The position numbers and the translations under genes were made by a program. The notes below the pieces were generated by a model. The model was not told the DNA's origin. It saw only the letters and a program-made list of their open reading frames with translations, and did not search any database. From Silene noctiflora (Eukaryota > Streptophyta > Magnoliopsida > Caryophyllales > Caryophyllaceae): a DNA stretch of 23,809 nt. Shown here piece by piece: positions 9,213 to 20,750 of the stretch (its first letter is position 1; every line of letters starts with the position of its first letter). Location: contig VHZZ01005993.1 in the NCBI GenBank assembly GCA_009801015.1, positions 37,296-61,104 of the forward strand, given 5' to 3'.

Positions 9213-10108
9213 ACCCAAGCTAGCTATATGGCGATTAGATATTCGCCTTCATGTTTTTGCTGCTTGTTTAAGAAGCTCGCAATCATAATCATATGTAGTA
9301 TATTTAATGTAGTAACAAAGTGACATTATGAAATGTTGGCTTATGTATGTATATAAAGTAGATTCGTTTATCATGTATTAATCTTCTTGCTTGCACTTCT
9401 ATTAATGGATCAAACTCATTAACTCATGCTTAATGCATTACAAATTTTCCGTCATCTTCTGGTTGATCAGGCACATACTTTAGTTGCAACTGCCAGTAAG
9501 CGCCTCCACTGACTAAAGCTTTCCGAGTTTGAACCCATATCAAAATAAAATTCTAAAAGACCATTTTGAATTAATTTCAAATCACTCAACCAAACAATCA
9601 TGATCTTCAAAATAATTAGATTTGCTTATGACATTTAAAAATGACTTGATGTTGAATGACGGCTACTTTACGATAAAAAATCGTAACTATTTTAGTGAGC
9701 CACTAACCTAGAAAAGCCTATTTGTATTAGTTCCAAATTTCTGAACCAAACCGTCACGAACTCCAAAATAACAGACGAAGACAAAAAAAAAACCCTGACT
9801 CATTTAATTTGGCGACACACACTTAACTAGAATGGACCAGAACATTTCAGGTGAAGTAGGTAACAAATTTCATGCGGATCTACAGAGTGAATATTCCTGT
9901 CAATCAGGACAACATAGACCATTTCCAAATTTCACCTCTATCAATTTTGTTCATACTTTCCCCTTGTACTATTAAAAAATACTCGACATTAGTGTCTTGG
10001 GAAACTAGCTCAACTCTCAATCATCTCATGCACTAAAACTTTTGTTGTTAATACATTTTTTAATCAAGATTTTATTTCTGGGTTAAAGTTATATTGTGAA
10101 AATCAGAA
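9213..10108. other. Spacer: RNR1 3' UTR and phosphatase upstream region
   Basis: The 896 bp between the RNR1 stop and the phosphatase ATG hold no reading frame of note. The first 200 bp probably contain the RNR1 3' UTR; no canonical AATAAA is seen there. The only recognised site is the P1BS motif at 9889-9896. No clear TATA box is seen for the downstream gene. Confidence 0.6.
9889..9896. promoter_or_regulatory. P1BS (PHR1-binding) motif
   Basis: GAATATTC matches the P1BS consensus GNATATNC and is fully palindromic. It lies about 213 bp upstream of the phosphatase ATG. PHR1-type MYB factors activate phosphate-starvation genes through this site. A single 8-bp match can arise by chance, but the context favours function. 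Confidence 0.5.
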
Positions 10109-13100
10109 ATGAATTTGAGGTGGGATTATCATAATTTGACTGTTTTGATTCTGGGTATCATAATCTTGAATGCTGCAGAGTTTTGTGTTGCGGGAAAAAC
10201 TAGTAGTTTTTCAAGGAAAAATGCTGATATTTCACTTGATATGCCTTCAAATAGTGATGTCTTCCAAATTCCTCCTGGTTATAATGCTCCTCAACAGGTA
10301 TGTTTTATGTTTAGTCTATTTACTACTTTCGCTCCAATCATTTTTACTCTTTTTTCTCCATTGTGAGACGTATCTTAAATTTCAGTCAACGGTAAACAAA
10401 TGATTGCGACGAAGGAAGTATTTTCTGTTTCTTTTCTTGGCAATTGCTCAATATAATTGTCCAATGGGTTATATAGGATTACTTCTTTGATGATTTATGT
10501 AATGATTCATATTCTTTAATATACATAATTGTGTTTTCAACATAGGGTAATTCTACAATCTACTACATACGTTATTAGTTACGAATGCTGTTGCCTGTCC
10601 GTAGGAGTCTTTGAGGGCCTAGGGTAACAATGATACGCCTTACAATAAACTAATAAAGTCCCTTAGGCTTCGAGTGTAGTGGATTATGCACTAGCTTTCT
10701 GGCATGTCCACTTTTGAGGAAGGGACTAGGGAGTGAATCACTGAGGGGGTGATACCTTTTGAAATAATACTCGGTAACCATTTAAGCCGAAAGTCTAAGT
10801 TGATGTTTGATCCCTATCAATGATTGTATTCGTTAAATTAAAAGAGAGTTTTGCTTATATTCCATAGAATTGTTGCGCCAAAGCAATTATACCATCTATA
10901 CTGGTTAGCCTCGTCAATTTTGTTTCCGGCATTTATACATGAGATCCGCGAATGACAGTATGGTATAATGTTGCTAGACTGAACGCTTAGTTTGTGAATG
11001 ATGACGAGGTCAGTCACGATAACTTTTCAAGCTTTGAATGTGGGTTCTTGAAGGTTCATATAACTCAAGGAGACCATGTTGGGAAAGCAGTGATTGTGTC
11101 TTGGACAACTACAGATGAGCCCGGCTCAAACACCGTGACTTACTGGGCTGAAAACAGCCCCAAAAAGAAAACAGCTGAGGGCATTGTTCTTACTTACAAG
11201 TTTGTCAATTACACTTCTGGCTACATTCATCATTGCACTATCACTGGGTTAGAGGTATAAAACTCCACTGCTTCTCTCAATGTTGTAAACTAAATCGAAA
11301 TTGTAATGAATAAGTTCCATTCGACTTCGACTTTTTCTGTGATCAGTTGAAAGTCAAATGAGACGTATTGAAATGAGGAAGTGTACCACAAGAATGTTTA
11401 GTTTAACTAAGTGGTTTCTATTGACAGTTCGACTCGAAGTATTTCTACGAGGTAGGAAGTGGGAGTTCTTCAAGGCGATTTTGGTTTCAAACTCCTCCAG
11501 AATCTGGTCCTGATGTCCCTTACACTTTTGGTCTTATAGGTACACTTTCTGCTGTTTTCAAAGGTGTTGAAATTATTATGTTTTAAATTTTTGTGCTGAA
11601 AGTCATTTAGGGTAATCTGCAAACAATCTCTTTGTGTTCCCAACACAAGAATATGGTTACACAAATCCAATCCCTTCTTATCCTGCGATTTGCGAAAGCC
11701 TTTAGAGAAACTGAGATAATGTTGTGGTGTTGTCAAGGGAGTGTCCCTAAGAGATTATGACAGTTGAGGAAGTCTTCTTCGGGAACTGAAGGCCTTTTAA
11801 TGAATATAAGTCTCCACACTTTGGCTTCTTTGATCCAAAAGTGTCACGAAGCGAGCTCTTAACTCTCATACCTACTAACTTTGACTGCGTATGAATGCAT
11901 ATTGTTTCTAAGGCTGCTTTTTTTTGTCTAAAAAATTATGAATAGGCGATCTTGGTCAGACATATGATTCTAACAAGACAGTCACACACTATGAGTTGAA
12001 TCCAACACAAGGGAAGGCGCTTTTGTTTGTTGGTGATCTCTCTTATGCTGATCAGTACCCGAATCATGATAACGTAAGGTGGGATACATGGGGAAGATTT
12101 ATTGAAAGAAATGCTGCTTATCAACCTTGGATTTGGTCTGCTGGGAACCATGAAATTGATTTTATCCCAACTCTGGTATGCTTCTTCAACGAATCATTGA
12201 AGGTTTAATCTTAAAATAACCATTACATATTTTTGCATACGGGTATACGACTGAATGGAAAAGTCCTAGGGTCGTAATGGGTCACCTATATTGGCGCGGA
12301 GTCAAGATTTTTGCTTTCGGGTAGCAATGTTTTCGTAACTTTCTTGTCTTATAAGAAGCTCGAACATTCAATAGGATGAAAATGAAGGTGGTTTGAACTT
12401 TTAACTTACCCAATACAATCATAATAATTTGCATCCAATACCATTGTAGTTCATTACACAAAATATCGCTCTCAAGGTCGCACCAACCCTCACTTTCTCA
12501 CTGTTATCCTAAATTTTGGGTCGCAAATGTAGATTCATGTCAGCCAACCACAAATCCGTTTGCAATTAAGGCCCTGTTGTCATTTGTGGTGGCAAATTTT
12601 AATTTATCTCACAGCATGTTGCCCTGAATGCCTGTGAACTGTGAATTCTTTTTCTTTTTTTTTTTTTTGCCGGTTTAGATGAGGCACCAGTCTGTCTTAA
12701 CTCAGTGATGATGTTTTTTCCTTGATCAGGGGGAAACCGTACCTTTTAAGCCATATACATATAGGTTTCCAACACCATATCAAGCATCTGGCAGTACTTC
12801 TCCTTATTGGTACTCCATCAAACGCGCTTCCGCATATATCATAGTCATGGCTTCATATTCGGCTTTTGGTACGTTCTTACAACGTTTACTGCACAGCTAA
12901 ATCAATTTATCTTGCTTTTGATTGAGTTTTGAAGTGGATGTTCAACAAGATTATTCTCTGATATAATACAGGGAAATATACACCTCAGTACAAATGGCTG
13001 ATGGATGAGCTGCCTAAGGTGAACAGGACTGAGACACCTTGGCTCATCGTCATAATGCATTGCCCAATGTACAGCAGTTATGTGCATCATTACATGGAGG

Positions 13101-14214
13101 GAGAAACCATGCGAGTGATTTACGAACCGTATTTTGTGGAATACAAGGTCGACGTCGTTTTTGCTGGCCATGTCCATGCCTATGAGAGATCTGTAAGTAT
13201 ACTTGTCCCACAGCCAGTTCATTTCAGCAGTGTCAATCTTAGACCGGGACAACATTTATTAACCTTGGATTTGAAACATTCACTTCGCTGTAACTATTGG
13301 GCCAGCTGGGGGAAATGCTAGCGTAGTTTATATACTAAATGAATATGAACTTAAAAAATCAGCAAGGGCTAAACATTTCTCGACTAAACTAAGGTTCTCC
13401 CCTGTTAGCTAAGATCTATTCGTATTAGTTATGTAGTTTGTTCTCAAATCTCTCAAGACCTGTGACTCGTGAAAACAAACACGTGAGACTATCACATATT
13501 GCATACAACATTACCAATGAACACAGCATACAACATTACCAACACGTGAGAACACGAGACTAAAAATATTGTAACCTCACTTCGATAGGAGTCTGCCAGT
13601 CAGATAATGAGATTATGTTAATGTCGACCCAAGTCTTGGCTAAAAAGAAAATTTTGAATAAAGTGGGTAATTCTCTCACAAGAAAGACAGCAAATAGCAT
13701 AAAGTGGGTAATTCTCTCACAAGAAAGACAGCAAATAGCAGATGATCATGGCCGAATTTGTTACTGCAGGAACGAATATCGAACATAGCATACAACATTA
13801 GCAATAACCTATGTGCTCCCAAGAAAGACCAGTCAGCTCCAGTGTACATAACCATTGGAGATGGTGGAAATCTTGAAGGACTGGTATACGAGTATGTTCT
13901 ATGCTTCTATCACTTCCCGTTGCCTCAATGTTATGCGTAAAATAAAGAACAAAGTCAATTACTTGTTAACTTGTAGAAGATTAATAATGAGACTTGATTG
14001 TTTTGGTAAATCCAGGATGACTCAGCCGCAGCCAAACTATTCTGCTTATCGCGAGGCTAGCTTCGGTCATGCTACATTCGATATCAAGAATAGAACACAC
14101 GCCTATTTTGCTTGGCATCGAAATCAAGATGGTTATGCTGTGGAAGCGGATTCTCTATGGCTTCATAATAGATTCTGGAACCCCATGCGTGCTTCTTTAG
14201 TAGCTTCGATGTAA
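10109..14214 (+). CDS. Purple acid phosphatase, high-molecular-weight plant type (PAP10/PAP12-like), 8 exons, 470 aa
   Basis: A binuclear-metal phosphomonoesterase, probably secreted, cell-wall or vacuolar, that frees phosphate from organic esters. Exons: 10109-10297, 11054-11254, 11428-11539, 11946-12175, 12730-12868, 12972-13192, 13770-13891, 14016-14214. All introns are GT-AG. Residues about 9-28 form a hydrophobic signal-peptide core. An N-terminal fibronectin-like domain ([17 protein letters not shown] onward) precedes the catalytic domain. All seven metal ligands are present: D169 (GDLG), D198 and Y201 (GDLSYAD), N235 (GNHE), H320 (MH), H357 and H359 (GHVH). H236, H329 and H330 are the usual substrate-side histidines. 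N-glycosylation sequons occur at N115, N177, N308 and N430. C379 sits where the kidney-bean enzyme has its dimer disulfide. The exon 7 donor was set at 13892 (gtatgt), because a donor at 13884 would break the frame. Length fits the family (about 430-475). Which Arabidopsis PAP is the orthologue is unsure. Confidence 0.95.
13500..13542 (+). repeat. Two intronic copies of an exon 7 segment
   Basis: GCATACAACATTACCAA occurs at 13501-13517 and 13526-13542. Exon 7 has GCATACAACATTAGCAA at 13788-13804, with one change. The second intronic copy also shares the preceding GAACAYA with exon 7, so the match spans about 25 bases. Confidence 0.7.
13658..13739 (+). repeat. Perfect 41-bp tandem duplication in phosphatase intron 6
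   Basis: 13658-13698 and 13699-13739 are identical 41-bp copies beginning ATAAAGTGGGTAATTC and ending GCAAATAGC, joined without a spacer. The block ends 30 bp before the exon 7 acceptor. Full identity suggests a recent event. Confidence 0.95.
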
Positions 14215-14576
14215 CTTGACATGGCAACCGTGTTAAGCTGGTCAAGTATAGGTCGAGTCAATTTGGTTCGGGTCATTTCGGGTATGTTTGTATTTGGGTC
14301 TGGTCGAGTCATTTCTGGGGATCAGGTATACTTCAGGTGTGTTATTATAGATATATTTAAGGGTATTGTTCACTTGAGGGCCATCGAAATTTGAATCATG
14401 TAGAGTCAATTCGTGTTTTCAGGTCATTCAGGTTTACTTATTCAAATAGTGGACCGTTAGTTTTGTCAGGTCCACATCTAAGACGCCCTAGTGCCTCAAT
14501 GTCATGGACATGAGCCTCTTCGGGCAATGCGTGGGAGAAAGTATATGCCACATTACTTTTGTGTTCATAGTGGAAC
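14215..14576. other. Downstream of the phosphatase gene, no gene
   Basis: Probably the phosphatase 3' UTR, then a stretch with short repeated GGTCGAGTCA and GGGTCATTTCGGGT-type motifs (14252-14330), a low-order repeat style common in plant intergenic DNA. No gene is recognised. Confidence 0.5.
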
Positions 14577-16009
14577 TGTTAGGACCCATTTGTTGATGAC
14601 ATGCCTACTTTAATCATGTCTCTAAGTATGCCATTTCAGGATTATTGCCATCTCCTAAAGTCAAGATTAATCAAAGATTAAAGTCTAAGAAGTGTTGATA
14701 AAGATTGCCCAAGACTTGTGTTGTAATGTGTCATTAATGTAAGGGTAAGGAAATATAGCACTAGGCAACGGTCACAACATCAATTGATTGTTTATGTAAC
14801 AGTAAACAAGACTGTTGCTCAAGTCTGTGTCACTTGAGGAAATAAAGAGTCTCGTTTTCGAAACACTTGTACTTTCAAATAATAACTTGTTTTATAAATG
14901 GTTTCATTTCTGAAGTCTTTGAAAACTTTGAAAAGTTTTCATGAAGAAAAGAATATGCCAATAACATCTTTTAAACGACTATTTTTCTCAAAATGGCAAA
15001 GTACTTTTAGCATGACTTTTGGAAAGGGAATTTGTTCCTTTCCTAAAGGGCTCTTTCAAATGTGTCTTCTCATGCTTGTCCAAATTGTCTTACATCTGAA
15101 ATTCAAAACCTTTTAAGATAATTCAAAAGTCTCTTTTCTTCTTTTACCTTTTGGATAGTTGCCCTTTTGGGTGAAAACTTTGGAAGGTCAAAAGGACTTG
15201 CCTCGTTCCTAATGTCTTAGCTTGACCCTCAAAACCTTAGTTTTCTCTTTATAAAAGGAGCACTCATCCTCTTCATTCGCTAAGACTTTTTCTGAGAATT
15301 TAAAATCTGAATTTGCAAATCATTTCAAAGAGTTTTGAGCTTTTCATTTGTTTGCAAAATCTTTCTAAGTCTTCAAGTGATAATAGTCTACATAACCGTT
15401 GCTTTGAGTACTATACTTTCTTACTTAGAATCGTTTGATCTTATAAGTTGTCCTCCTCAATTCTTCTTAAAATAAGATAGAGGAAGCTTGATCTTGTAAA
15501 CATTCTAAGTTAGAGAGCCGAGTTCTTAGACATAGTAGTCCTAAACTCTTGTCGCAACCGGAGTAGGTTGTTGGTCATTTTTATTGTAAGGGTTTTAAGT
15601 AGTTGGAGTAGATCACTTCAATAAAGCAATAAAAAGAAGATTGGACGTAGGCCCTTAGAGTGTTGGCCGAACCAATTAAACAATCGCATTGTTGATCTCT
15701 CTTTACTTTATTTCCGCTGCAATTCTTATTTATTTGTATTTCTTTCGTTTTCTCACAACAGTATCGAACACTGTTACTTTCGTATAGTAGCCATCTCATT
15801 AGTTAAGACGAACTGAGTAACAGTTTGAACAACTGTTGTTTTGAATAACTCCAACGTCCATAACTTAATCAATCATTTGTTTTATGTATCTTGTTTCATC
15901 CAACATTGACATTCAACTTACTTTAATCAATAAAGATTAAGTTGAAATTTTGAAATAGTACCCAATTTACCCCCTCCTCCTCTTAGGTACTAGAATCCAA
16001 AACTCTTCA
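14577..16009 (+). mobile_element. Ty1/copia-like LTR, 1.43 kb
   Basis: The block runs from TGTTAGGACC (14577) to CTCTTCA (16009) and is followed at once by a decayed initiator-Met primer-binding site. It has a strong core promoter (TATAAAAG at 15250-15257) and an AATAAA (15620-15625) about 370 bp downstream, the order expected for U3-R-U5. The end, with a polypyrimidine cccaatttaccccctcctcc about 40 bp before the terminus, is typical of copia LTRs such as the SIRE/Maximus group. Clade is inference. No second LTR is in the window, so this is a 5' LTR left after truncation. Confidence 0.7.
15250..15257 (+). promoter_or_regulatory. TATA box of the copia-like LTR
   Basis: TATAAAAG followed by GAGCACTCATCC matches plant LTR promoters. 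It would start transcripts near 15280. Confidence 0.6.
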
Positions 16010-16010
16010 A

Positions 16011-16023
16011 TTAGTATCAGAAC
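16011..16023 (+). other. Decayed primer-binding site (initiator Met tRNA)
   Basis: TTAGTATCAGAAC differs from the standard TTGGTATCAGAGC at two places, both G to A. It sits one base after the LTR CA end, the expected place. Confidence 0.65.
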
Positions 16024-16560
16024 CTCGTGCTCTTGATCGAGGCCAAATTCCGTCAAACGCCTCCACCAAATTCTCATTAAACTCTACGTATAATTTTGAT
16101 GATCAACCATCTGATCATTATAAGAAGTGCTCAATTCTTAATTGATCTATGCGTATTACATGAATCTTATATTGGTTTCACAAATTCCTGACATCAATCA
16201 CCATGTGCAACTTTATAAATTTCGTTTGATCAAATTCATCCGCTTGCCCTTATGGAGTCAACCAATATGAATGTTTTTGTCACCTTTTTGAAGTGTAATA
16301 GTAGCGGTCTGGAATGATTTTTGCATCGGAAGGTAACACGATTCTACCGATCCTAATATTGTTATTATTGTTCGAGGTTGTGTGAATAACATGCTAACTG
16401 TTAATTAATTTATTACTACTTTATGTGTACTGAAGTTTTATTTGAGTTGGACTACTATTGATTATTACTTTATACTTATCGCTAATACTTTGTATAAGTT
16501 AATTTTATTATTGGCAAGATGGGGTTAGTTATCTATAGTATTGTTAAAGTATGTTTACGA
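16024..16560 (+). mobile_element. Internal remnant of the copia-like element
   Basis: AT-rich sequence after the primer-binding site. It holds no gag-like reading frame and is cut off by the next block. The right border near 16560 is a guess. Confidence 0.35.
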
Positions 16561-17450
16561 ATTCTAAGAGGTAGTGGAGTATGTTAATGAATGTTGTAAC
16601 TAGTATTCGTAAATAATATATGAATAAGCTAAAGTCGTATCACCTTAATCAAAATAAACCTAAATTATTACAAACAATAGCTAGAGGTAAGTCAGGGTCG
16701 AATCCATGAGGAGGCGGTGTAATATATTTTCTAAAGTCTAAGTCTGTCTTAAAGGTAACAATTCCTTTGAAGTATTGATTGTTTAACTAAACTAATTGCA
16801 AAATAAAATAAAGACGAAATCAATAATATAAAAGAGTCTAGGGATCAAGTTCACTAGGCAGTTATTCAGGGGTAAGATTCAATTCATTAACAGAGCAAAT
16901 ATGTTGTTTAAGTCCATATGATCGGTCGATTCTAATATGTCCTTTAGATCTAATTTAACATGCGGTTGCTATCATTAAACTAGTTCTATTTAATTGTCGC
17001 AGTCTATACTAGTCTTAACCCGATCGGTGAAAATCCTAGTTTGCGAGACTAATCAATTAATCCGAGTCAGTAACTAATCAATTAGATGTAAGACAACAAT
17101 TAAACAACAATACAAAAGCAATTTAACTATTAATTCATTAATCAAACCCCTTCTAATAACCTAGATCCCCTTTCATCCCAGATAAATAAATTAGCTACGC
17201 ATATTAACTATAACTATAACAATAACAATGATAGAAGACATAACTAAAAGCATAAATAAGATAAACAAGAAAGATAGAAATATTAAGGAAGGATTGAATT
17301 AGTACCGTACGAAAAATAATGATGAACAAGGCTTAGATCCGGAATAAATATAAACTAAATTAAACTAGAAGTTTTTGAGAGGATTCTAGGTTATTAAAAC
17401 TGAAAGAATACGTAATAATAGCATACCCTAATGTAATAACCGAGTTTTTG

Positions 17451-17458
17451 TATTTATA
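17451..17458 (-). promoter_or_regulatory. Minus-strand TATA box of the LTR-like fragment
   Basis: The + strand TATTTATA reads TATAAATA on the minus strand, within CCTCTACTATAAATAC. It lies just downstream, in minus-strand sense, of the palindrome pairs. Confidence 0.4.
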
Positions 17459-17514
17459 GTAGAGGTTAAGCTGAATTAGGAAAGTCCTCGCAGAAGACGA
17501 ATCTTGGCCTATCG

Positions 17515-17641
17515 AATACTCGATCGAGTATTGGAATACTCAATCGAGTATGCTCTTCTCAGCAGCTCCATCTCTCTACATTTGAATTATGCTCAATTAT
17601 CTGATGATACTCGATCGAGTACTCGTAAACTCGATCGCGTA
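17515..17641. repeat. Four CTCGATCGAG palindromes in two pairs
   Basis: AATACTCGATCGAGTATT (17515-17532) is a perfect 18-bp palindrome. A one-mismatch copy follows at 17535-17551. A second pair lies at 17608-17621 (perfect, 14 bp) and 17629-17641 (one change). Centre-to-centre spacing is about 20 bp in both pairs. Confidence 0.85.
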
Positions 17642-17808
17642 TTCACTCTTCTCATTGCTTCTTCGCAATATCTTCTCTTCTCTTCCTCTAGATTTACGTG
17701 CCATGCTTCGTGTGTTCCTTTATGCCATTCCGCGGTGCTTCATTTCATTATTTTCTTCCACAAATGCATCTTTTCTGCATTAAACACCAAATAACGGCAG
17801 TAATAACA

Positions 17809-18998
17809 TTCTAATATAATGGTATATAAAAGACATATTCTAGCACGAAATCTATACAAAAAACGATTAAGGAGAGACATATTAATGTACATAAATGTGA
17901 CTCATCAATATATTGGGTTGGAAATTACTAGGTTGATTGGAAATATTGAATTGATGTACACAGATAATCAATTCCTTGATGAGTTGGTTTGGTGGAAATA
18001 AAAGTGATTATATTGTTGTACAATATGTACTGAATATCACAGTGGAGGAATTTAATTGTGGTAGAGACTTATTATTTGGGTCATTTGAGTTAAGATATCG
18101 ATTTTACTGGAGATGAGATTATTGGTTAATTTTGTTTCGTATTTGAATTGTTGGACTTCCTTTGACCTTGATAAGTGGATGATTAGCTTGGAGTTTTTAC
18201 TCTAAGTGTTGAGCACGGTTCCTTGAACCTTTGACAATATCGATATTGAAATTGAGATGAAAATTGGTTACTGGTATTGAGTTATGAGGCCTTTGAGCCA
18301 TGTTATGTTACGGTCCAGAGTGACCATGGTTATTGAGTTATGTTCTGAGCTTGAAATCCATATTGAGATGAAAATATTGTTTTGCGAGTTTATTCCGCCA
18401 GTTCACTCACCCCTTGTCATGGTCTGAAGGGTCGACGATGAGAATGCGATATCTGGTTACCTTGGAGCATTATATTATAAGGTGAAGTAATGAGTGAAAC
18501 GGTGTAATGAGATGAGACTTGGTTAATTATTGGGATGAGGGAGTTTATTTTATATTAAGGAGATAGTACATAATTGGTTTGAGGTACTAGTTAGTTACGG
18601 GGAGTGTTTTTGTTATTCTCTGTGTTTATTTTTATTTTTACGTGTGTATGTTTTCCACACCATGACCAAAACTATTCTGCTTATATTAAGGTATTATCCG
18701 TTACTCAGCTCCCCGGCTGACGTGTTTTCTCCCTTCTGGGCTACCTGTCTTGGAGGTAGGTCCTTTATGTCTTCTTTGGTTTTATTTTCAGGTGACTTCC
18801 GCTGCTGTTCAAAAGAATTTTATTTCAAGTCAAGTTTTTATTAAAGAGTTTGTTTAGTTTTGGTTCCATTTGTATTATTTTATTTTTAAAAGAAATTGTA
18901 ATAAGGGATTTTGTATATTGATTATAATATCCCTGTATTTTGGCTAGTTTCGAATCTAAATGTTAGTTTTAATTTAGCCGAAAATCAGGGGTATTACA
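17809..18998 (+). mobile_element. 3' part of the 5' LTR of a Ty3/gypsy-type element
   Basis: The block ends in GGGGTATTACA (18988-18998), the exact inverted complement of the LTR start TGTAATACCCC at 22418. It is followed three bases later by a perfect primer-binding site. The segment near 18700-18800 (ttactcagctccccggctgacgtg, then ttcaggtgac) resembles the U5 of Tekay/Del LTRs. It does not visibly match the first 1.39 kb of the 3' LTR. So either the LTR exceeds 2.5 kb or the 5' copy has lost its front; the left border is uncertain. Confidence 0.65.
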
Positions 18999-19001
18999 AA
19001 G

Positions 19002-19013
19002 TGGTATCAGAGC
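19002..19013 (+). other. Primer-binding site, perfect match to initiator Met tRNA
   Basis: TGGTATCAGAGC pairs with the 3' end of plant initiator methionine tRNA. It lies three bases after the LTR end TATTACA. Confidence 0.9.
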
Positions 19014-19713
19014 GAACGATCCTCAGGCCTAAACCAATGGACAATAATGAATTTAGGATGTGTCTAATAAAATGAACCGGGTAGAAATTGCTAGGAGCCC
19101 CCTAAAGCTTGGGATGAGTAGGGCCCCTCATACCAAACTTCTGGCCCTCTCAGTTTTGAACCGGTTACCTTGAGCGATTGAATGAGTGGGGTAGTCGGAA
19201 ATATGTTGTTATTTAAGAGTCATTTGTTGCCTTAAGATAAAAATTTTAATCTTGATACAGGATGGAGAATTGAAAGGTAAGTAAAAGTGAAGCGAATGGT
19301 ATTGAGGAAATTGCTATCATATGAATGCCTTATGAGATAATTATTGGATGGAACTTATGTATGGATGTGACTTGTGTTATGGAAGATTGGATGCAATGAT
19401 TTGTTAAACAGAAATTCATGTCTAGTGATATGCGGTACATGTTTCCCCGAAGCCATGCTAATATAATGTTATTATAATAATGAGAAGCATTATCGACTTG
19501 TATGTTTTCTTTCTATCATAGTTGTGATTTAGCATGTGAGGAATAGGTTATGAAGGAATGCTATAGGATAGATGCTCAGATATGCATGGAGTGTGAGATC
19601 CAAGTTGGGATAGGTTGGTATGAGTATTGTGATTATGAGAGCTGGTGCTTTAGTAAAAGGGTGACCTAGTGCTGAAATTTGTTTTGCCTGATTGTTTTTA
19701 CACCAACTTGAAC

Positions 19714-20255
19714 TGGCTGCCATTTATTCTTTGTTTACCGTCTATGGCCGTAAATTTTATGCATGATAGCTTCATGAGTTAGCTTTCATATGTCATTGGT
19801 TTTATACTTAAATGATTTACAGTTTAAGAATAATAAATATTTTACTAGTCAGTGGTCAAAATGTTCCTGCACAATCATGTTTTCGACCCATATTTTTGTA
19901 ATATTTGTCATTTAAAACTTACTTTTTGCTTATGCATGATTCCAACTCCACTATTAAATAGAGTCGTATACATTTCCAAAATGATAAGCCAAGTGAGATA
20001 TTGATGTGTTGTTATTTAATGGTGATTTTTGCAATTCGAACTAAGTTTCTGACAAATTGATGTTAAATTTCTGTTTAGACCAATCAAGTTGTAAAATTCG
20101 TTATAAATTGATCTTTTGAGCTTTGAACTTGATTCTTCCTCTCATGTTTAATTGATTCTCTGTATTTTCCAAAAAAGTATAAACACTCACGAAATAGTGA
20201 AGCAATTATTTATCTATGATTTTTGGAAGTTGAATCACGATTTATGACTTTTAAA
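19714..20255 (+). repeat. Internal duplication, copy 1
   Basis: Starts at TGGCTGCCAT and shares ordered anchors with copy 2: ACCACTAATTTCAACTCC-like text, CAAAATGATAAGCCA, TTGATGTGT and GTGATTTTTGCAA. Offset to copy 2 is about 1,040-1,050 bp. Confidence 0.65.
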
Positions 20256-20750
20256 AATGCAAGTTTTATGTCCAATTTTAATACACTAGTTCTATCATTC
20301 CTTGAGCTTTATTAATATGACTTTATAATGTTCTTATGTGATTCTATAACATGTAAATTAGAGAAGTGTTTTGACAAGTGGTAGAATGAAAATTTTAATT
20401 GGTAAACTTGTTAGCATGATGTCATGAGTAAAAGTTATATAACAACCTAGTTGTTTATAGTTAGTTGTGAGTATTTTGAACAATGTGAACCTTTGTTGAT
20501 GGTTTTATTAATTCATATATTAATTGGGTATTTATGTTTAGTTCCTTGTCNTAGTAATNTCTATAATTTNTTCGTAACTAATCATATTAAGTGGTGCAAT
20601 ACATGTTATTCTTATGTCACAAAGTGAATCACCTGTTCTTATAAAGTATCGCCATGTTTTAAAAATTGGATCACAAATATAATGAAATGGGAGTTTTGTT
20701 GACACGATTTTTTTTTTTCGAATTCTCAGAAATTTTACCCTTGTTTGTTT

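Larger units (their letters stand above)
16560..17808 (-). mobile_element. Probable minus-strand LTR or leader fragment of a second gypsy-type element
   Basis: Read on the minus strand, the block has palindrome-rich DNA (17515-17641), then TATAAATA (17451-17458), a leader rich in short AT runs, and near 16690-16710 the phrase ggattcgaccctgacttacc. I associate that phrase with untranslated parts of Tat/Athila-type plant elements. No coding frame is seen. Possible ends are TGTTA at 16582 and TAACA at 17804-17808, without a matching target-site duplication. Class and borders are inference. Confidence 0.4.

Noticed and set aside
12902-13255. Minus-strand 117-codon frame over phosphatase exon 6
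   Set aside because: It mirrors a conserved catalytic exon and has no likeness of its own.
13884-13891. Alternative exon 7 donor at 13884 (gtatac)
   Set aside because: Using it breaks the frame into exon 8. The gtatgt donor at 13892 restores a family-like EGL..EMTQPQP junction of the usual length.
17432-17455. TGTAATAACCGAGTTTTTG as the start of the 5' LTR of the right-hand element
   Set aside because: It resembles TGTAATACCCCG only for a few bases. The following sequence does not match the 3' LTR and reads better as a minus-strand promoter region.
17504-17794. 96-codon + strand frame over the palindromes
   Set aside because: Low-complexity, serine/leucine-rich chance product of the palindrome repeats; no family likeness.
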